NCBI RefSeq assembly: GCF_945957525.1 | Contig: NZ_CAMFLA010000008.1 | Coordinates: forward strand, 62,001-126,000 | Direction: 5' to 3' | From: an uncultured Aquitalea sp. | GTDB lineage: Bacteria > Pseudomonadota > Gammaproteobacteria > Burkholderiales > Chromobacteriaceae | Length of the DNA: 64,000 nucleotides | Shown: one piece after another, positions 9,018 through 17,873 of the stretch | Position numbering within the stretch: position 1 is the first letter of the stretch | Layout: every line of letters begins with the position of its first letter | Position numbers and translations under genes: made by a program | The notes under the pieces: generated by a model | What the model saw: only the letters and a program-made list of their open reading frames with translations | Databases searched by the model: none | What the model was told of the DNA's origin: nothing

Positions 9018-10430
9018 ATGAAGTACATCAGCACTCGCGGCGGCATGGCCCCGCAATCCTTCAGCGACATCCTGCTCATGGGCCTTGCGCCGGATGGCGG
9101 CCTGGCGCTGCCGGAAAGCTACCCGCAAATCAGCCGCGCCCAGCTGGACGCCTGGCGCGGCTTGTCTTACGCCGAGCTGGCGTTCGAGATCATCCGCCTG
9201 TTTGCCACCGACATTCCGGAAGGCGACTTGCGCGACATCGTGCAACGCACCTATACCCGCGCCGCCTTCGGCACCGACGACATCACGCCGGTCAAAACCC
9301 TGCAGGACGGCATCGCCATTCTCGAACTCTCCAACGGCCCGACGCTGGCGTTCAAAGACATGGCCATGCAGTTGTTGGGCAATCTGTTTGAGTACGTGCT
9401 GGCGCGCAAGGGCCGCCAGCTCAATATCCTGGGCGCTACTTCCGGCGATACCGGCAGCGCGGCGGAATACGCCATGCGCGGCAAGCGGGGCATCCAGGTG
9501 TTCATGCTGAGTCCGGATGGCCTGATGAGCCCCTTCCAGCGGGCGCAAATGTACAGCCTGCAGGACGCTAATATTCACAACATCGCCATTCGCGGCATGT
9601 TCGACGACTGTCAGGACATCGTGAAGGCGGTACAGAACGATCACGCCTTCAAGGCCAAGTACGACATCGGCACCGTCAACTCCATCAATTGGGCGCGTGT
9701 GGTGGCGCAAGTGGTGTACTACTTCAAAGGCTATTTCAACGCCACGGAAAACAATGATCAGCAGGTGAGCTTCTGCGTGCCTTCGGGCAACTTCGGCAAT
9801 GTCTGCGCCGGCCATATCGCCCGCCAGATGGGCTTGCCGGTGGCGCGCCTGATTGTTGCCACCAACGAAAACGACGTGCTGGACGAATTTTTCCGCACCG
9901 GCGCTTATCGTCCGCGCGGCACCGCCAACACCTACGTTACCTCCAGCCCGTCCATGGATATTTCCAAGGCCTCCAATTTCGAGCGCTTCGTGTTCGATCT
10001 GGTGGGCCGCGACGGCGATGCCGTCAAGGCGTTGTGGCGCAAGGTGGAGTCCGGCGAAGGTTTCGACCTGTCCGACAAGTTGGCCGAAGCCCGCGACGCC
10101 TTCGGCTTCGTCTCCGGCAAGAGCAGTCATGCCGACCGTCTGGCCACCATCCGCACCGTGGACGCAGAAGACGGCGTGGTGGTGGATACCCATACCGCCG
10201 ACGGCATCAAGGTGGCGCGTGAAGCGCGTCTGCCGGGCGAAATCGTGGTCTGCCTGGAAACCGCTTTGCCGGCCAAATTCGCCGATACCATCCGTGAAGC
10301 GCTGGACCGAGATCCGCCGCGTCCGGACGGTTTCGACGGTATTGAAGCGCTGCCGCAAAAAGTGGTGGTGTTTGACGCGGATGCGCCGCGCGTAAAGGCC
10401 TTCATCGAGGAGACGCTGGCCGCAGTCTGA
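9018..10430 (+). CDS. thrC: Threonine synthase
   Basis: A 470-aa PLP-dependent threonine synthase that converts O-phosphohomoserine to threonine. Family marks are YISTRGGMAPQSFSDILLMGLAPDGGL at the N-terminus (quoted here in part as GLAPDGGLALPE), the PLP lysine in LAFKDMAMQLLGNL, GATSGDTGSAAEYA and VPSGNFGNVCAG. It is of the longer class II type seen in Neisseria and fungi-like lineages rather than the short E. coli form. I start it at ATG 9018; longer in-frame codons overlap the small exported protein gene. It ends the hom operon at a strong terminator. Confidence 0.96.
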   Translation: MKYISTRGGMAPQSFSDILLMGLAPDGGLALPESYPQISRAQLDAWRGLSYAELAFEIIRLFATDIPEGDLRDIVQRTYTRAAFGTDDITPVKTLQDGIAILELSNGPTLAFKDMAMQLLGNLFEYVLARKGRQLNILGATSGDTGSAAEYAMRGKRGIQVFMLSPDGLMSPFQRAQMYSLQDANIHNIAIRGMFDDCQDIVKAVQNDHAFKAKYDIGTVNSINWARVVAQVVYYFKGYFNATENNDQQVSFCVPSGNFGNVCAGHIARQMGLPVARLIVATNENDVLDEFFRTGAYRPRGTANTYVTSSPSMDISKASNFERFVFDLVGRDGDAVKALWRKVESGEGFDLSDKLAEARDAFGFVSGKSSHADRLATIRTVDAEDGVVVDTHTADGIKVAREARLPGEIVVCLETALPAKFADTIREALDRDPPRPDGFDGIEALPQKVVVFDADAPRVKAFIEETLAAV

Positions 10431-10460
10431 GCGCGCTACGGCTGGGGCGATGGGTTTCTC

Positions 10461-10470
10461 TTCGGCCAAC
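10461..10470 (-). repeat. Intergenic copy of the GTTGGCCGAA word
   Basis: TTCGGCCAAC lies between the thrC stop codon and the terminator, outside any gene. It is one of 31 copies of GTTKGCCGAA in the window. Confidence 0.8.
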
Positions 10471-10474
10471 CATG

Positions 10475-10507
10475 AAAAACAGGCTCCTTGCGGAGCCTGT
10501 TTTGTTT
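10475..10507. terminator. Bidirectional terminator between thrC and the esterase gene
   Basis: AACAGGCTCC (10478-10487) pairs with GGAGCCTGTT (10492-10501), with A residues before and TTTGTTTT after. It serves the convergent thrC and autotransporter genes. Confidence 0.9.
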
Positions 10508-10520
10508 TGGCGATTGCCGC

Positions 10521-12569
10521 TCAGAATGCCAGGGCCAGACCCACGTTGCCCGAGGTCTGATTGCCGCCCTTGTTGCCAGAGGTGGCGGTCAGTTGGGCCC
10601 AGGCGGAGAGGTTCTTGCCGAAGTTGGCATTCACGCCCATGGTCCATTCCATCCAGTTGCTAGCCGGTTTGCCCAGATTCACCGTCCAGTCACCGGTTGT
10701 GGTGCTCAGGCCGGTAGTGATGGTGCGGTCGCTCTGGTCGAACTGGTGCGCGTAAGCCACCTTCGCGTAGGGGCTGTACTCGCCGATAGTGGTGTCCAGC
10801 TGCCAGCCGACGCGGCCGATGGTAGAGCTGAAGTTCTGGTCGCTGTAATGCAAGCCGTTGCTGGTGACGCCGCCATCGGTAAAGTTGGAAAGCTTGATGC
10901 TTTCATGCTCAAGGCCCGCGATAGGGCCTGTGTGGAAATTACCCAGCGGGAACTGGTAGCCGCCCTGTGCGCGGATGCCAAACTGGCGCTGGCTGGCGTT
11001 GCCGCCAACCCCCAGCGTGGTGGAGCCCAGCGTCACGTTGCGCGTGGTGTCCAGTTCGCCGCTGCCGATGTGCAGATCGGAATCCAGCCACCAGTTGCCG
11101 CCGTTGTAACTGGCCAGCAGGGTCACTAGCGTGGTGCGATCGTCCACCGAGCCGCCGGCCCCGGTACTGGCGATGTCGGTCTTGCCCAACTGGTGAGACA
11201 TGGCGAAGCCGAAACTGGCGTTCTCGGTAGCCTGGAAGTCCAGGCCGACGGTATACAGCTGGCCCTTGGGTTTGGCGGAGTAACTGTCATTGCCGGACTT
11301 GTCGCTGCTGAAGGCGCCATCGACAAAGGCGCTGACGCTGCCCACATCACGTTTCTTGGCGCGCAGGGCCTGGTAGCGGCCATCCAGCGTCTGGCCGAGC
11401 TGACGGGCATTGGCCATGCCGCTTTCGGCAACCGCTCCGGCAAAGTAGGGCGCTTGCAGCAGGCTGTAGACGTAGTCGCCCACAATCTGATGCGCCGCAG
11501 GCGTCGGGTGCAGACCATCCGTGAAAATATAAGACTGCGCATAGGTGGCGGACGGGCACACCAGCGCGTCAAGACAAGCCGAACCCGCCACATTGGTGAA
11601 ACCGTATTTGCCAGGGTTGGCCGAAATCTCCTGAATCAGCAGCGCCATATTGGCGCGAACCACGCCGTGAGGATTTACCGCATTGATGTCGTTATCCACC
11701 AGCAGGTTGTAGTTGCTGCTCAGTTGCGCCAGGCTACTGGAGACCGTGCTGTAGGTGGACTGCAGGGCGCTCAGGCCGGCAGCCGAACCACCCAGCTGGT
11801 TATTGGCGGCCACCAGTGCCTGCTGAATCAAGGCATCGCGGTTGGCGCTGCTGGACGGTACGCTGCTCATTACGGCCCAGGCCGCGCCAATGGCGTTGTT
11901 GCGCTGGGTTGTCGATGCGCCCGCGCTGTCGGCAAAGGCCTTGATGGCGCCATAGACAGAGGAGGGGGTTGTGGAAATGTCGGGCAGATTGGGCACGACG
12001 ATGATCTTCGCCCCAGCCTGTTGCAGCGCGGCGACGTAAGTCACCGTTTGCGTCGCCGCATTGGTGATGACGGTAGCCGCCTGGGTGGTGCTGCCGGTGC
12101 CGATGGCGGCGTTAACGTCATTGCCGCCGATCCAGACGGTATACACCGCGTTCGGATCGGCCTTGCCGCCGGTTTGTTGCAGATAGTGGGTGACCTGATC
12201 AGACAATTCCTGGATGGTCAAACCGCCCGGCCCCACCGTTTCCGCCTTGACGCCCGATTGTGCTTGGGCCCCGCCCTGCGCATAGTTGTTGCCCGTGCTG
12301 CTGGTGGTAGTGTTCAGCGGATTGTTGGCAACCGATTTGAAACCATAGTGCCCAGCCAGCACGTCAGTCCAGTTATTGCCGTAACCCATTGTCCAGCGTG
12401 CGTTGGCGGGCAGGGTGATTACCGTGCCGCCCACGGGATAGAGCTGTCCGCCGAAGGCGCCGACATCGCTCAGGCTATCGCCAAAGAAATAGATATTGCT
12501 GTATGCCTGGCTGGCGCCGGCGGCGAGCGCAAGCGCTGCCGCAGCGGCGAGTTTCATCGCTGTTTTCAT
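10521..12569 (-). CDS. GDSL-family esterase/lipase autotransporter
   Basis: A 682-aa secreted enzyme. After a signal peptide (about residues 1-22, ending SQA) comes a GDSL hydrolase domain starting FFGDSLSDVG, which holds the nucleophile serine, with WIGGNDVNAA as a further block and DGLHPTPAAHQ as the catalytic Asp/His block. From about residue 400 to the end is an autotransporter beta-barrel, ending in Phe (GLALAF), as expected for an outer-membrane protein. The architecture matches Pseudomonas EstA-type surface esterases. I start at 12569 because the MKTAMK start gives a proper signal peptide. It is divergent from flgA. Confidence 0.93.
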   Translation of the reverse strand: MKTAMKLAAAAALALAAGASQAYSNIYFFGDSLSDVGAFGGQLYPVGGTVITLPANARWTMGYGNNWTDVLAGHYGFKSVANNPLNTTTSSTGNNYAQGGAQAQSGVKAETVGPGGLTIQELSDQVTHYLQQTGGKADPNAVYTVWIGGNDVNAAIGTGSTTQAATVITNAATQTVTYVAALQQAGAKIIVVPNLPDISTTPSSVYGAIKAFADSAGASTTQRNNAIGAAWAVMSSVPSSSANRDALIQQALVAANNQLGGSAAGLSALQSTYSTVSSSLAQLSSNYNLLVDNDINAVNPHGVVRANMALLIQEISANPGKYGFTNVAGSACLDALVCPSATYAQSYIFTDGLHPTPAAHQIVGDYVYSLLQAPYFAGAVAESGMANARQLGQTLDGRYQALRAKKRDVGSVSAFVDGAFSSDKSGNDSYSAKPKGQLYTVGLDFQATENASFGFAMSHQLGKTDIASTGAGGSVDDRTTLVTLLASYNGGNWWLDSDLHIGSGELDTTRNVTLGSTTLGVGGNASQRQFGIRAQGGYQFPLGNFHTGPIAGLEHESIKLSNFTDGGVTSNGLHYSDQNFSSTIGRVGWQLDTTIGEYSPYAKVAYAHQFDQSDRTITTGLSTTTGDWTVNLGKPASNWMEWTMGVNANFGKNLSAWAQLTATSGNKGGNQTSGNVGLALAF

Positions 12570-12719
12570 GTGTTGTCTGCCTCGACAAGGTTGACCTGCT
12601 TCTGGTGAGTATTGTTTTTTTGATAGAGCATGGACTCTATTCAAACGATTATTTGAAGAGCATGCGCTTCTGTCAATCACCAAATGCAGGCAGGGGGGCA
12701 TGTCGGTTACAATGCCGCC

Positions 12720-13394
12720 ATGAAATCACCTGTTTTTTTGATGTTGGCGCTGCTGTGGCCGAGCCTGGCGATGGCTGCCGGCCAGGACATGGCGCAACTG
12801 GAAAAACTGGCGGACAAGTTTGTCCAGCAAGAGCTGGCGCAGCGCCCGGCCAGCTATAAGCTGGGGCAGCTCGATCGCCGCCTGGCCCTGCCTGTCTGCG
12901 CCAGACCCACGGTTGCCTGGGCTGACCCGGCTGTTGCCTCAGGCAATACGGCGGTAGTGATCCAGTGCGCCGCAGCAGGCTGGACCTTGCGCCTGCCGGT
13001 GACGATAAGCGAGAAAAAAATGGGACTGGTCCTGACTCGCAGCGTGACGGCTGGCGAAGTGTTGCAGGAAAGCGATATCAAGCTGGTTGAGCTGCCCAAT
13101 CCGTCGCTGGGGCGCAATGTGCTGGGCGAAGCGGCGCTGGTGGTGGGGCAGACCATGCGCAGCGGCGCTCCTGCCGGTGCCTGGCTGCGCAACTTCATGG
13201 TGAGAGCACCGTTTGTCGTGCGCGCCAATCAGCCGGTCAAGGTACTGGCGGGCGGAGACGATTTTTCTGTCGTGGCGGAGGGTATTGCCGCAGGCAACGC
13301 CGCGGCCGGGGAAGCGGTATCGGTACGCATGCAGTCAGGCAGGGTGGTAAGAGGCATGGTCCAGCCCGATGGCAGCGTTCGTGTTGTTTATTAA
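12720..13394 (+). CDS. flgA: FlgA, flagellar P-ring assembly chaperone
   Basis: A 224-aa periplasmic protein with a signal peptide (MKSPVFLMLALLWPSLAMAA). It assists assembly of the flagellar P ring around the rod. The C-terminal SAF domain is clear: LTRSVTAGEVLQESDIKLVE and later VRANQPVKVLAGG, with a short beta-rich end. Length is typical for FlgA (219 aa in E. coli). Genes flgM and flgN follow, the standard order. The 150 bases upstream are shared with the divergent esterase gene. Confidence 0.94.
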   Translation: MKSPVFLMLALLWPSLAMAAGQDMAQLEKLADKFVQQELAQRPASYKLGQLDRRLALPVCARPTVAWADPAVASGNTAVVIQCAAAGWTLRLPVTISEKKMGLVLTRSVTAGEVLQESDIKLVELPNPSLGRNVLGEAALVVGQTMRSGAPAGAWLRNFMVRAPFVVRANQPVKVLAGGDDFSVVAEGIAAGNAAAGEAVSVRMQSGRVVRGMVQPDGSVRVVY

Positions 13395-13406
13395 AAATAA
13401 AATAGT

Positions 13407-13433
13407 TCAAGAGTCGGCGTTTTCGACCGATAA
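13407..13433 (+). promoter_or_regulatory. sigma-28 (FliA)-like promoter for flgM
   Basis: TCAAGAGT (13407-13414), 11 bases, then ACCGATAA (13426-13433). The FliA consensus is TAAAGTTT-N11-GCCGATAA. The -10 part matches in seven of eight positions and the -35 part in five of eight, with exact spacing, right before flgM. Confidence 0.65.
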
Positions 13434-13475
13434 TAACGGTAATCCACCCCCAATTTCATTTTGGAAGGCCCTTCC

Positions 13476-13772
13476 ATGAAGATCGACAACTCGGGCAGCG
13501 CCATCAGCGCCTACGCGGGCCAGAACAAGCTGGCCAAGCGGGACGCTGCTTCCAAGACCTCTACGGCCGCAACTGCTCCGACCGACAGCGTAGAGATCAA
13601 TCCGTTTGCCAGCAGCCTGAGCGCCGTCGCCCAGCAGTCGGGCGAGAGCTCGTTCGATGCTGCCAAGGTGGCTTCCATCAAGTCCGCCATCGCATCTGGC
13701 AATTTCTCAGTCAACCCGGAAAAGATTGCCGACAGCCTGATCGCCTCCGCGCGGGAACTGTTGGGCCAGTAA
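13476..13772 (+). CDS. flgM: FlgM, anti-sigma-28 factor
   Basis: A 98-aa FlgM protein, which binds and holds FliA (sigma-28) inactive until it is exported through the finished hook-basal body. The N-terminal half is disordered and rich in Ser, Thr and Ala, as expected. The C-terminal sigma-binding helices are seen in FDAAKVASIKSAIASGNF and PEKIADSLIASARELLGQ. The start is ATG 13476 after a GGAAGG ribosome site. Its own sigma-28-like promoter upstream would give the known feedback loop. Confidence 0.93.
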   Translation: MKIDNSGSAISAYAGQNKLAKRDAASKTSTAATAPTDSVEINPFASSLSAVAQQSGESSFDAAKVASIKSAIASGNFSVNPEKIADSLIASARELLGQ

Positions 13773-13793
13773 CGCATTCCGGTAGCCTTCAAG

Positions 13794-14267
13794 ATGCCCG
13801 CCGAACGCCTAGAACAGCAGTTTGTCCTCCTGTGCCAGCAGGAAGCCGATCACGTCAGCCTGCTGGTGCAAGTCTTGCAGCAAGAGCAACAGGCCATGAT
13901 CAATGGCAGTACGGAGTTGCTTGAGCCGCTGGCCGACAGCAAGAGCCGCTTGCTTGACGAGTTGGCGGGACAGTCCCAGCAGCGCGGTTTGCTGATGAAA
14001 GAGTTGGGCCTCTCTGATAGCGACACGGTTTATATCTGGCTGGCGGACAAGCCAGCCGCCCGCGACGCCTGGGTGGCGTTGGAGGACGGTGTGCATCGCG
14101 CGCAAAGCATCAACGAGTTGAATGGTCGCTATATTGCCGACCGTCTCAGTCATGTGGAGGATGCGCTTTGCGTTTTGCGGCAAGCGGCTTCCGCCACACT
14201 CAGCTACGGCAAGGATGGCGTGCAGCCTGCTGGTATCAGCGGGCAGCGTTTCCTCGGTTCCGCCTGA
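13794..14267 (+). CDS. flgN: FlgN-family flagellar export chaperone
   Basis: A 157-aa, strongly helical protein of the FlgN family, a cytoplasmic chaperone for the hook-filament junction proteins FlgK and FlgL. It shows long heptad-like helices (LVQVLQQEQQAMINGSTELL, then SKSRLLDELAGQSQQRGLL) and no membrane segment. Position right after flgM, 21 bases away, is the main support, since FlgN sequences diverge quickly. No strong ribosome site is visible, so translation may be coupled to flgM. Confidence 0.85.
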   Translation: MPAERLEQQFVLLCQQEADHVSLLVQVLQQEQQAMINGSTELLEPLADSKSRLLDELAGQSQQRGLLMKELGLSDSDTVYIWLADKPAARDAWVALEDGVHRAQSINELNGRYIADRLSHVEDALCVLRQAASATLSYGKDGVQPAGISGQRFLGSA

Positions 14268-14385
14268 TTTTCTTACCGCCCCTTCCCTGTCTCTCCTGCG
14301 TTTGCTTCCCCGATAAGGTGGGCGATGCGGCTTTGATTGTGGTATCTTCGCCACTGGGCCTGAGAAAACCACCATCCAGAATCCG

Positions 14386-15303
14386 ATGACCCTGATTTCC
14401 TTGATTTTCGCACTGGCGCTCGAACAGCTCCGCCCGCTTGGCAACCGCAATCGCGTGTGGCATGCGTTCACCCGTTACGCCAATCATCTCGAACGCAATC
14501 TCAATGCCGGCTCCAACCGGCATGGTGTATTGGCGTGGATGGTGGCCGTATTGCCGCCGGTCTTGATCAGCTTGCTGGTGTATTACGCGCTGCATGCCGC
14601 TCACCCCCTGCTGGGCCTGGCCTGGAATGTGGTCGTGCTGTATCTCACCATGGGGTTTCGCCATTTCTCCAGCGCGTTTTCAGAGATTTCCCTGGCGTTG
14701 AACCAGGGACAGGATCTTGATGCTCGTCGAGCCTTGTCGGGCTGGACCGGGCAGGCGACCTCCGAACTGACGGTCAGCGAAATCTCGCGCCTCTCCATCG
14801 AGCAGGGCGTGCTGGACAGCTACCGCCATGTATTCGGTACGATGTTCTGGTTTGTTGTGTTGCCTGGGCCTGCCGGGGCGGTGTTGTACCGCGTGGCGGT
14901 GATGCTGGGCCAGAAGTGGGGCGCGCGCAATGTGCAGGAGGACCGTTTCGGTCGCTTTGCCGCCAGCGCAAGCGCTTGGCTGGACTGGCTGCCGGTGCGA
15001 CTGACCGCTGCCAGCTTTGCCGTGATGGGTGATTTTGAAGACGCCATTTACTGTTGGCGCTCCCAGGCCAGAACCTGGGGCAATTACGCTAACGGCATCT
15101 TGCTGGCATCTGCCGCCGGCGCATTGGGCGTAAGGCTGGGCGACCCGTTGCGACAGGACTACACGGTCAAGTTCCGCCCCGAATTGGGGCTGGGCGACGA
15201 AGCGGACCCGGGCTTCCTCAAAAGCGCCGTGGGCCTGGTGTGGCGCTCTGCGCTGCTATGGCTGTTCGTGATCTTGTTGATCAGCGTCGCCAATCACATG
15301 TAA
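14386..15303 (+). CDS. CobD/CbiB-like family membrane protein
   Basis: A 305-aa integral membrane protein of the CobD/CbiB-like family that is widespread in betaproteobacteria. Family blocks include TLISLIFALALEQLRPLG at the N-terminus, the membrane segment around residues 45-75, a TMFWFVVLPGPAGAVLYRV block and a C-terminal helix (LLWLFVILLISV). True CbiB makes adenosylcobinamide in cobalamin synthesis, but no other cobalamin gene is nearby and these stand-alone paralogues are not proven to have that activity. AmpE-like relatives are an alternative. It follows flgN by 118 bases. Confidence 0.8.
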   Translation: MTLISLIFALALEQLRPLGNRNRVWHAFTRYANHLERNLNAGSNRHGVLAWMVAVLPPVLISLLVYYALHAAHPLLGLAWNVVVLYLTMGFRHFSSAFSEISLALNQGQDLDARRALSGWTGQATSELTVSEISRLSIEQGVLDSYRHVFGTMFWFVVLPGPAGAVLYRVAVMLGQKWGARNVQEDRFGRFAASASAWLDWLPVRLTAASFAVMGDFEDAIYCWRSQARTWGNYANGILLASAAGALGVRLGDPLRQDYTVKFRPELGLGDEADPGFLKSAVGLVWRSALLWLFVILLISVANHM

Positions 15304-15426
15304 GCGCTCCGCAGCCGCCGCCCATCATAGGGCGGCGTTGCCGTTTGTGGAGCGGCATGTTTATGAATACCGGGCGTGACGATGGCTGGGGCCAACGCAA
15401 CGTCCAACCGATTGCAGGAGTATCAC

Positions 15427-16806
15427 ATGCTGTTTTCCGAACTCGGGTTGTCTCCCGAGATTCTGCGGGCCATTGAAGAGCAGGGCTATAGCGAGCCCAC
15501 GCCCATCCAGGCCAAGGCCATCCCGCTGGTGCTGAGCGGCCGAGATCTGCTTGCCGCCGCCCAAACCGGCACCGGCAAGACTGCCGCCTTCATGCTGCCC
15601 ATCCTGGAACGCCTGAAAAAATTCGCCAATACCAGCGTTTCTCCGGCCATGCACCCGGTGCGCGCGCTGGTGTTGTCGCCGACGCGCGAGCTGGCCGACC
15701 AGATCGGCGTCAATGTGCGCACCTACACCAAGTATCTGCCCCTGCGAGCCACCACCGTGTTTGGCGGCATGAATATGGACCCGCAAGTGCAGGAGCTGCG
15801 CCGTGGCGTGGAAATCCTCATCGCCACGCCGGGCCGCCTGCTGGATCATATCCAGCAGAAAACGGTGCAATTGAACAAAGTGGACGTGCTGGTGCTGGAC
15901 GAGGCCGACCGCATGCTGGATATGGGCTTCATCCAGGACATCCGCAAGATCATGGGCATGCTGCCCAAGGAGCGCCAAACGCTGTTGTTCTCCGCGACCT
16001 TCGCGCCGGAGATCAAGCGTCTGGCTGCCGACTTCATGAAGGACCCGCAAACGGTCGAAGTCGCTCGCCAGAACGCCACCAACGAGCAAGTGGAGCAAGT
16101 GGTGTACTCGGTGGATGGCTTCCGCAAGCGCCATTTGTTGAGCCATCTCATCCGTCAGCGCGACATGAGCCAGGTGATCGTGTTTTGCAAGACCAAGCTC
16201 AGCGCCGACCAGCTGGCGCGTGATCTGAAACGCGACGGTCTGTCCGTGGAGGCCATCCACGGCGACAAAGCTCAGGGGGCGCGTCTGGAAACCCTGTCCG
16301 CCTTCAAGGAAGGCAGTCTGCGCGTACTGGTGGCTACCGATGTGGCCGCGCGGGGCTTGGATATTTCGGAGTTGCCGTTCGTCGTCAATTTCGAGCTGCC
16401 CAATTCGCCGGAAGACTATGTGCACCGCATTGGCCGGACCGGTCGCGCCGGCGCCAGCGGGGTGGCCATTTCCCTGATGGCGGCGGATGAAACCCGTCAG
16501 TTGGAAGCGATCGAAAAACTGACGCGCCAGACGTTGAAACCCCAACTGGTGGAAGGCTTCTGGCCCGCCGCCATGCGTCCTGCCGCACCGTCCCCCGCGC
16601 CGACGCCGTCCCCCTCCCATCGTCAGAACAGCGGCGAGGGGCGCGGCAAGCCGGCTTCCGCCATGATCATGACGCCGCCCAAAGAAAAGGACGGTGAAGG
16701 CCTGAAAAAGGTGGATCAGACCGGCTCGCGTCGCAGCCGCAAACAGAAGCGCGAGGTTCCGGCCTTGTTGCTGCCGCCGCGCTATAAGGTAGAGTCGGCG
16801 CGTTAA
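15427..16806 (+). CDS. rhlE: RhlE-type DEAD-box RNA helicase
   Basis: A 459-aa ATP-dependent RNA helicase. Motifs in order: Q motif (GYSEPTPIQAKAIP), Walker A AAQTGTGKTAA, PTRELADQI, TPGRLLDHI, DEAD (VLDEADRMLDMGF), SAT (LLFSATF), then in the second RecA domain VIVFCKTK, TDVAARGLDI and HRIGRTGRAG. The C-terminal tail from about residue 385 is rich in Pro, Lys and Arg (SRRSRKQKREVP), a likely RNA-binding tail. RhlE helicases act in ribosome assembly and mRNA turnover. Start 15427 follows CAGGAG and gives the normal N-terminus. Confidence 0.94.
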   Translation: MLFSELGLSPEILRAIEEQGYSEPTPIQAKAIPLVLSGRDLLAAAQTGTGKTAAFMLPILERLKKFANTSVSPAMHPVRALVLSPTRELADQIGVNVRTYTKYLPLRATTVFGGMNMDPQVQELRRGVEILIATPGRLLDHIQQKTVQLNKVDVLVLDEADRMLDMGFIQDIRKIMGMLPKERQTLLFSATFAPEIKRLAADFMKDPQTVEVARQNATNEQVEQVVYSVDGFRKRHLLSHLIRQRDMSQVIVFCKTKLSADQLARDLKRDGLSVEAIHGDKAQGARLETLSAFKEGSLRVLVATDVAARGLDISELPFVVNFELPNSPEDYVHRIGRTGRAGASGVAISLMAADETRQLEAIEKLTRQTLKPQLVEGFWPAAMRPAAPSPAPTPSPSHRQNSGEGRGKPASAMIMTPPKEKDGEGLKKVDQTGSRRSRKQKREVPALLLPPRYKVESAR

Positions 16807-16841
16807 ATCCGGCCCAAGGCTGGCGGGGTGATATCAACAAG

Positions 16842-16851
16842 GTTTGCCGAA
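16842..16851 (+). repeat. GTTTGCCGAA word overlapping a ribosome-binding site
   Basis: GTTTGCCGAA runs directly into GGAG, so its last bases form part of the AAGGAG ribosome site of the small gene starting at 16861. It is an intergenic copy of GTTKGCCGAA. Confidence 0.75.
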
Positions 16852-16860
16852 GGAGTGATC

Positions 16861-17127
16861 ATGTCGTGTTTTCGTCGTGGTTCCGCATTGATGGCCTTGC
16901 CCTTGTTGGGTAGCGGTGCGCTGTTGGCTCCCCTCACGGCCCAAGCCGGGGCGGGTGTCGAGGGCAGTGTGGTGGTGCGATCCGCGGCAGCTCCCGGTAT
17001 TGGTGCCGTCACGCAGGATGATCAGGCTCGCAGCGCCCGCATTCATGCCCTGTTGCAAAAGTACGGCATGGGCTGCGGGGATCCGTCTTGCCCCTTTTGC
17101 AATGCCAGACCAGTCGAAACGCCTTGA
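16861..17127 (+). CDS. Small exported protein with a C-terminal cysteine cluster
   Basis: An 88-aa protein I do not recognise. Residues 1-29 form a signal peptide ending in AQAG, and the mature part is only about 60 residues. Near the C-terminus is MGCGDPSCPFCNARP, three cysteines spaced C-x4-C-x2-C, which could bind a metal or form a disulfide; CPFC resembles a redox CxxC. The start is well supported by AAGGAG at the right distance. It has its own terminator, and no neighbour suggests a role. Confidence 0.65.
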   Translation: MSCFRRGSALMALPLLGSGALLAPLTAQAGAGVEGSVVVRSAAAPGIGAVTQDDQARSARIHALLQKYGMGCGDPSCPFCNARPVETP

Positions 17128-17147
17128 GTGTATTCGCCGCGCCAGAT

Positions 17148-17172
17148 AAAACCCGCAATCCGCGGGTTTTTG
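17148..17172 (+). terminator. Rho-independent terminator
   Basis: AACCCGC (17150-17156) pairs with GCGGGTT (17162-17168), flanked by A residues and TTTTTG. It ends the small exported protein gene. Confidence 0.85.
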
Positions 17173-17235
17173 TTTGCCTTGCCGATGCGCGTTGCGCCAT
17201 CAGGTTTTGGTCCTGGGCGTCTGGCGGGGCCCAGA

Positions 17236-17263
17236 CAAAAAAACAGCCCCTTGCGGGGCTGGG
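17236..17263 (-). terminator. Rho-independent terminator of lutABC
   Basis: CAGCCCC (17244-17250) pairs with GGGGCTG (17255-17261). On the minus strand it is followed by a run of eight T residues. It lies 44 bases beyond lutC. Confidence 0.88.
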
Positions 17264-17306
17264 AAGCGATGAATGCCAGTCGCTGACACTCTCCATGCAG
17301 CAGGTT

Positions 17307-17873
17307 TCACACAAAAATCACCAAGGCGGCCATGGCGCCGTGCGCGCCCATCACCAGGCTCTGTTCGATGTCCGCGGTGCGGGACGAGCCAGCGATGAAG
17401 CTGCCAAAGCCGTGTTCGGTGATGCGAACGCGCGCGTAGGCGTCGCGCATGGTGTCGACGATATTCGCCTTGGGCACCACCATCACCAGTTTCTGGGTGA
17501 GAAAATACAATGAGCGGAAGCGGTTATCGGGGTGGCTGACCCATACCGCGGCGTTTTCCGCCACCGCCAGATCGCCCGGCACGATGGCGATATCCACATC
17601 CTGCCAGTCATGCGGGGTCGCAGCTTCTTCATGATCCGCCCCGGTAATGTCCACCGTGCGGCCGGCCTTCGGCCAACGTTCCGCCACCAGCTCGCGCACG
17701 CTCTGCCCCTCGGCCAGCTCCACCGCATCGCCGCCCAATTGGCGGATCAGCGCGGCAAAGGCTGCTAGCGGTTGTTCGAAACGGATAAAAGACACTGCGT
17801 GGATGTCCGGTAGGTCCGGCCCTTGCGGGCGATGGCGGCGGATGCGCTCCAGAATGGCGTCGCGGCTGCTCAT
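17307..17873 (-). CDS. lutC: LutC, LUD-domain lactate utilisation protein
   Basis: A 188-aa LUD-domain (DUF162) protein, the third subunit of the LutABC iron-sulfur system that oxidises L-lactate to pyruvate. The ending VISGADHEEAATPHDW to GSSRTADIEQSLVMGAHG region is characteristic. Start MSSRDAILERIRRH at 17873 shares one base with the lutB stop (TGATG), so translation is coupled. The word GTTGGCCGAA at 17668-17677 reads as Trp-Pro-Lys here. Confidence 0.93.
   Translation of the reverse strand: MSSRDAILERIRRHRPQGPDLPDIHAVSFIRFEQPLAAFAALIRQLGGDAVELAEGQSVRELVAERWPKAGRTVDITGADHEEAATPHDWQDVDIAIVPGDLAVAENAAVWVSHPDNRFRSLYFLTQKLVMVVPKANIVDTMRDAYARVRITEHGFGSFIAGSSRTADIEQSLVMGAHGAMAALVIFV

Noticed and set aside
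11193-12608. A 471-codon plus-strand open frame opposite the esterase autotransporter
   Set aside because: The minus-strand gene has signal peptide, GDSL motifs and beta-barrel end; the antisense frame has none.
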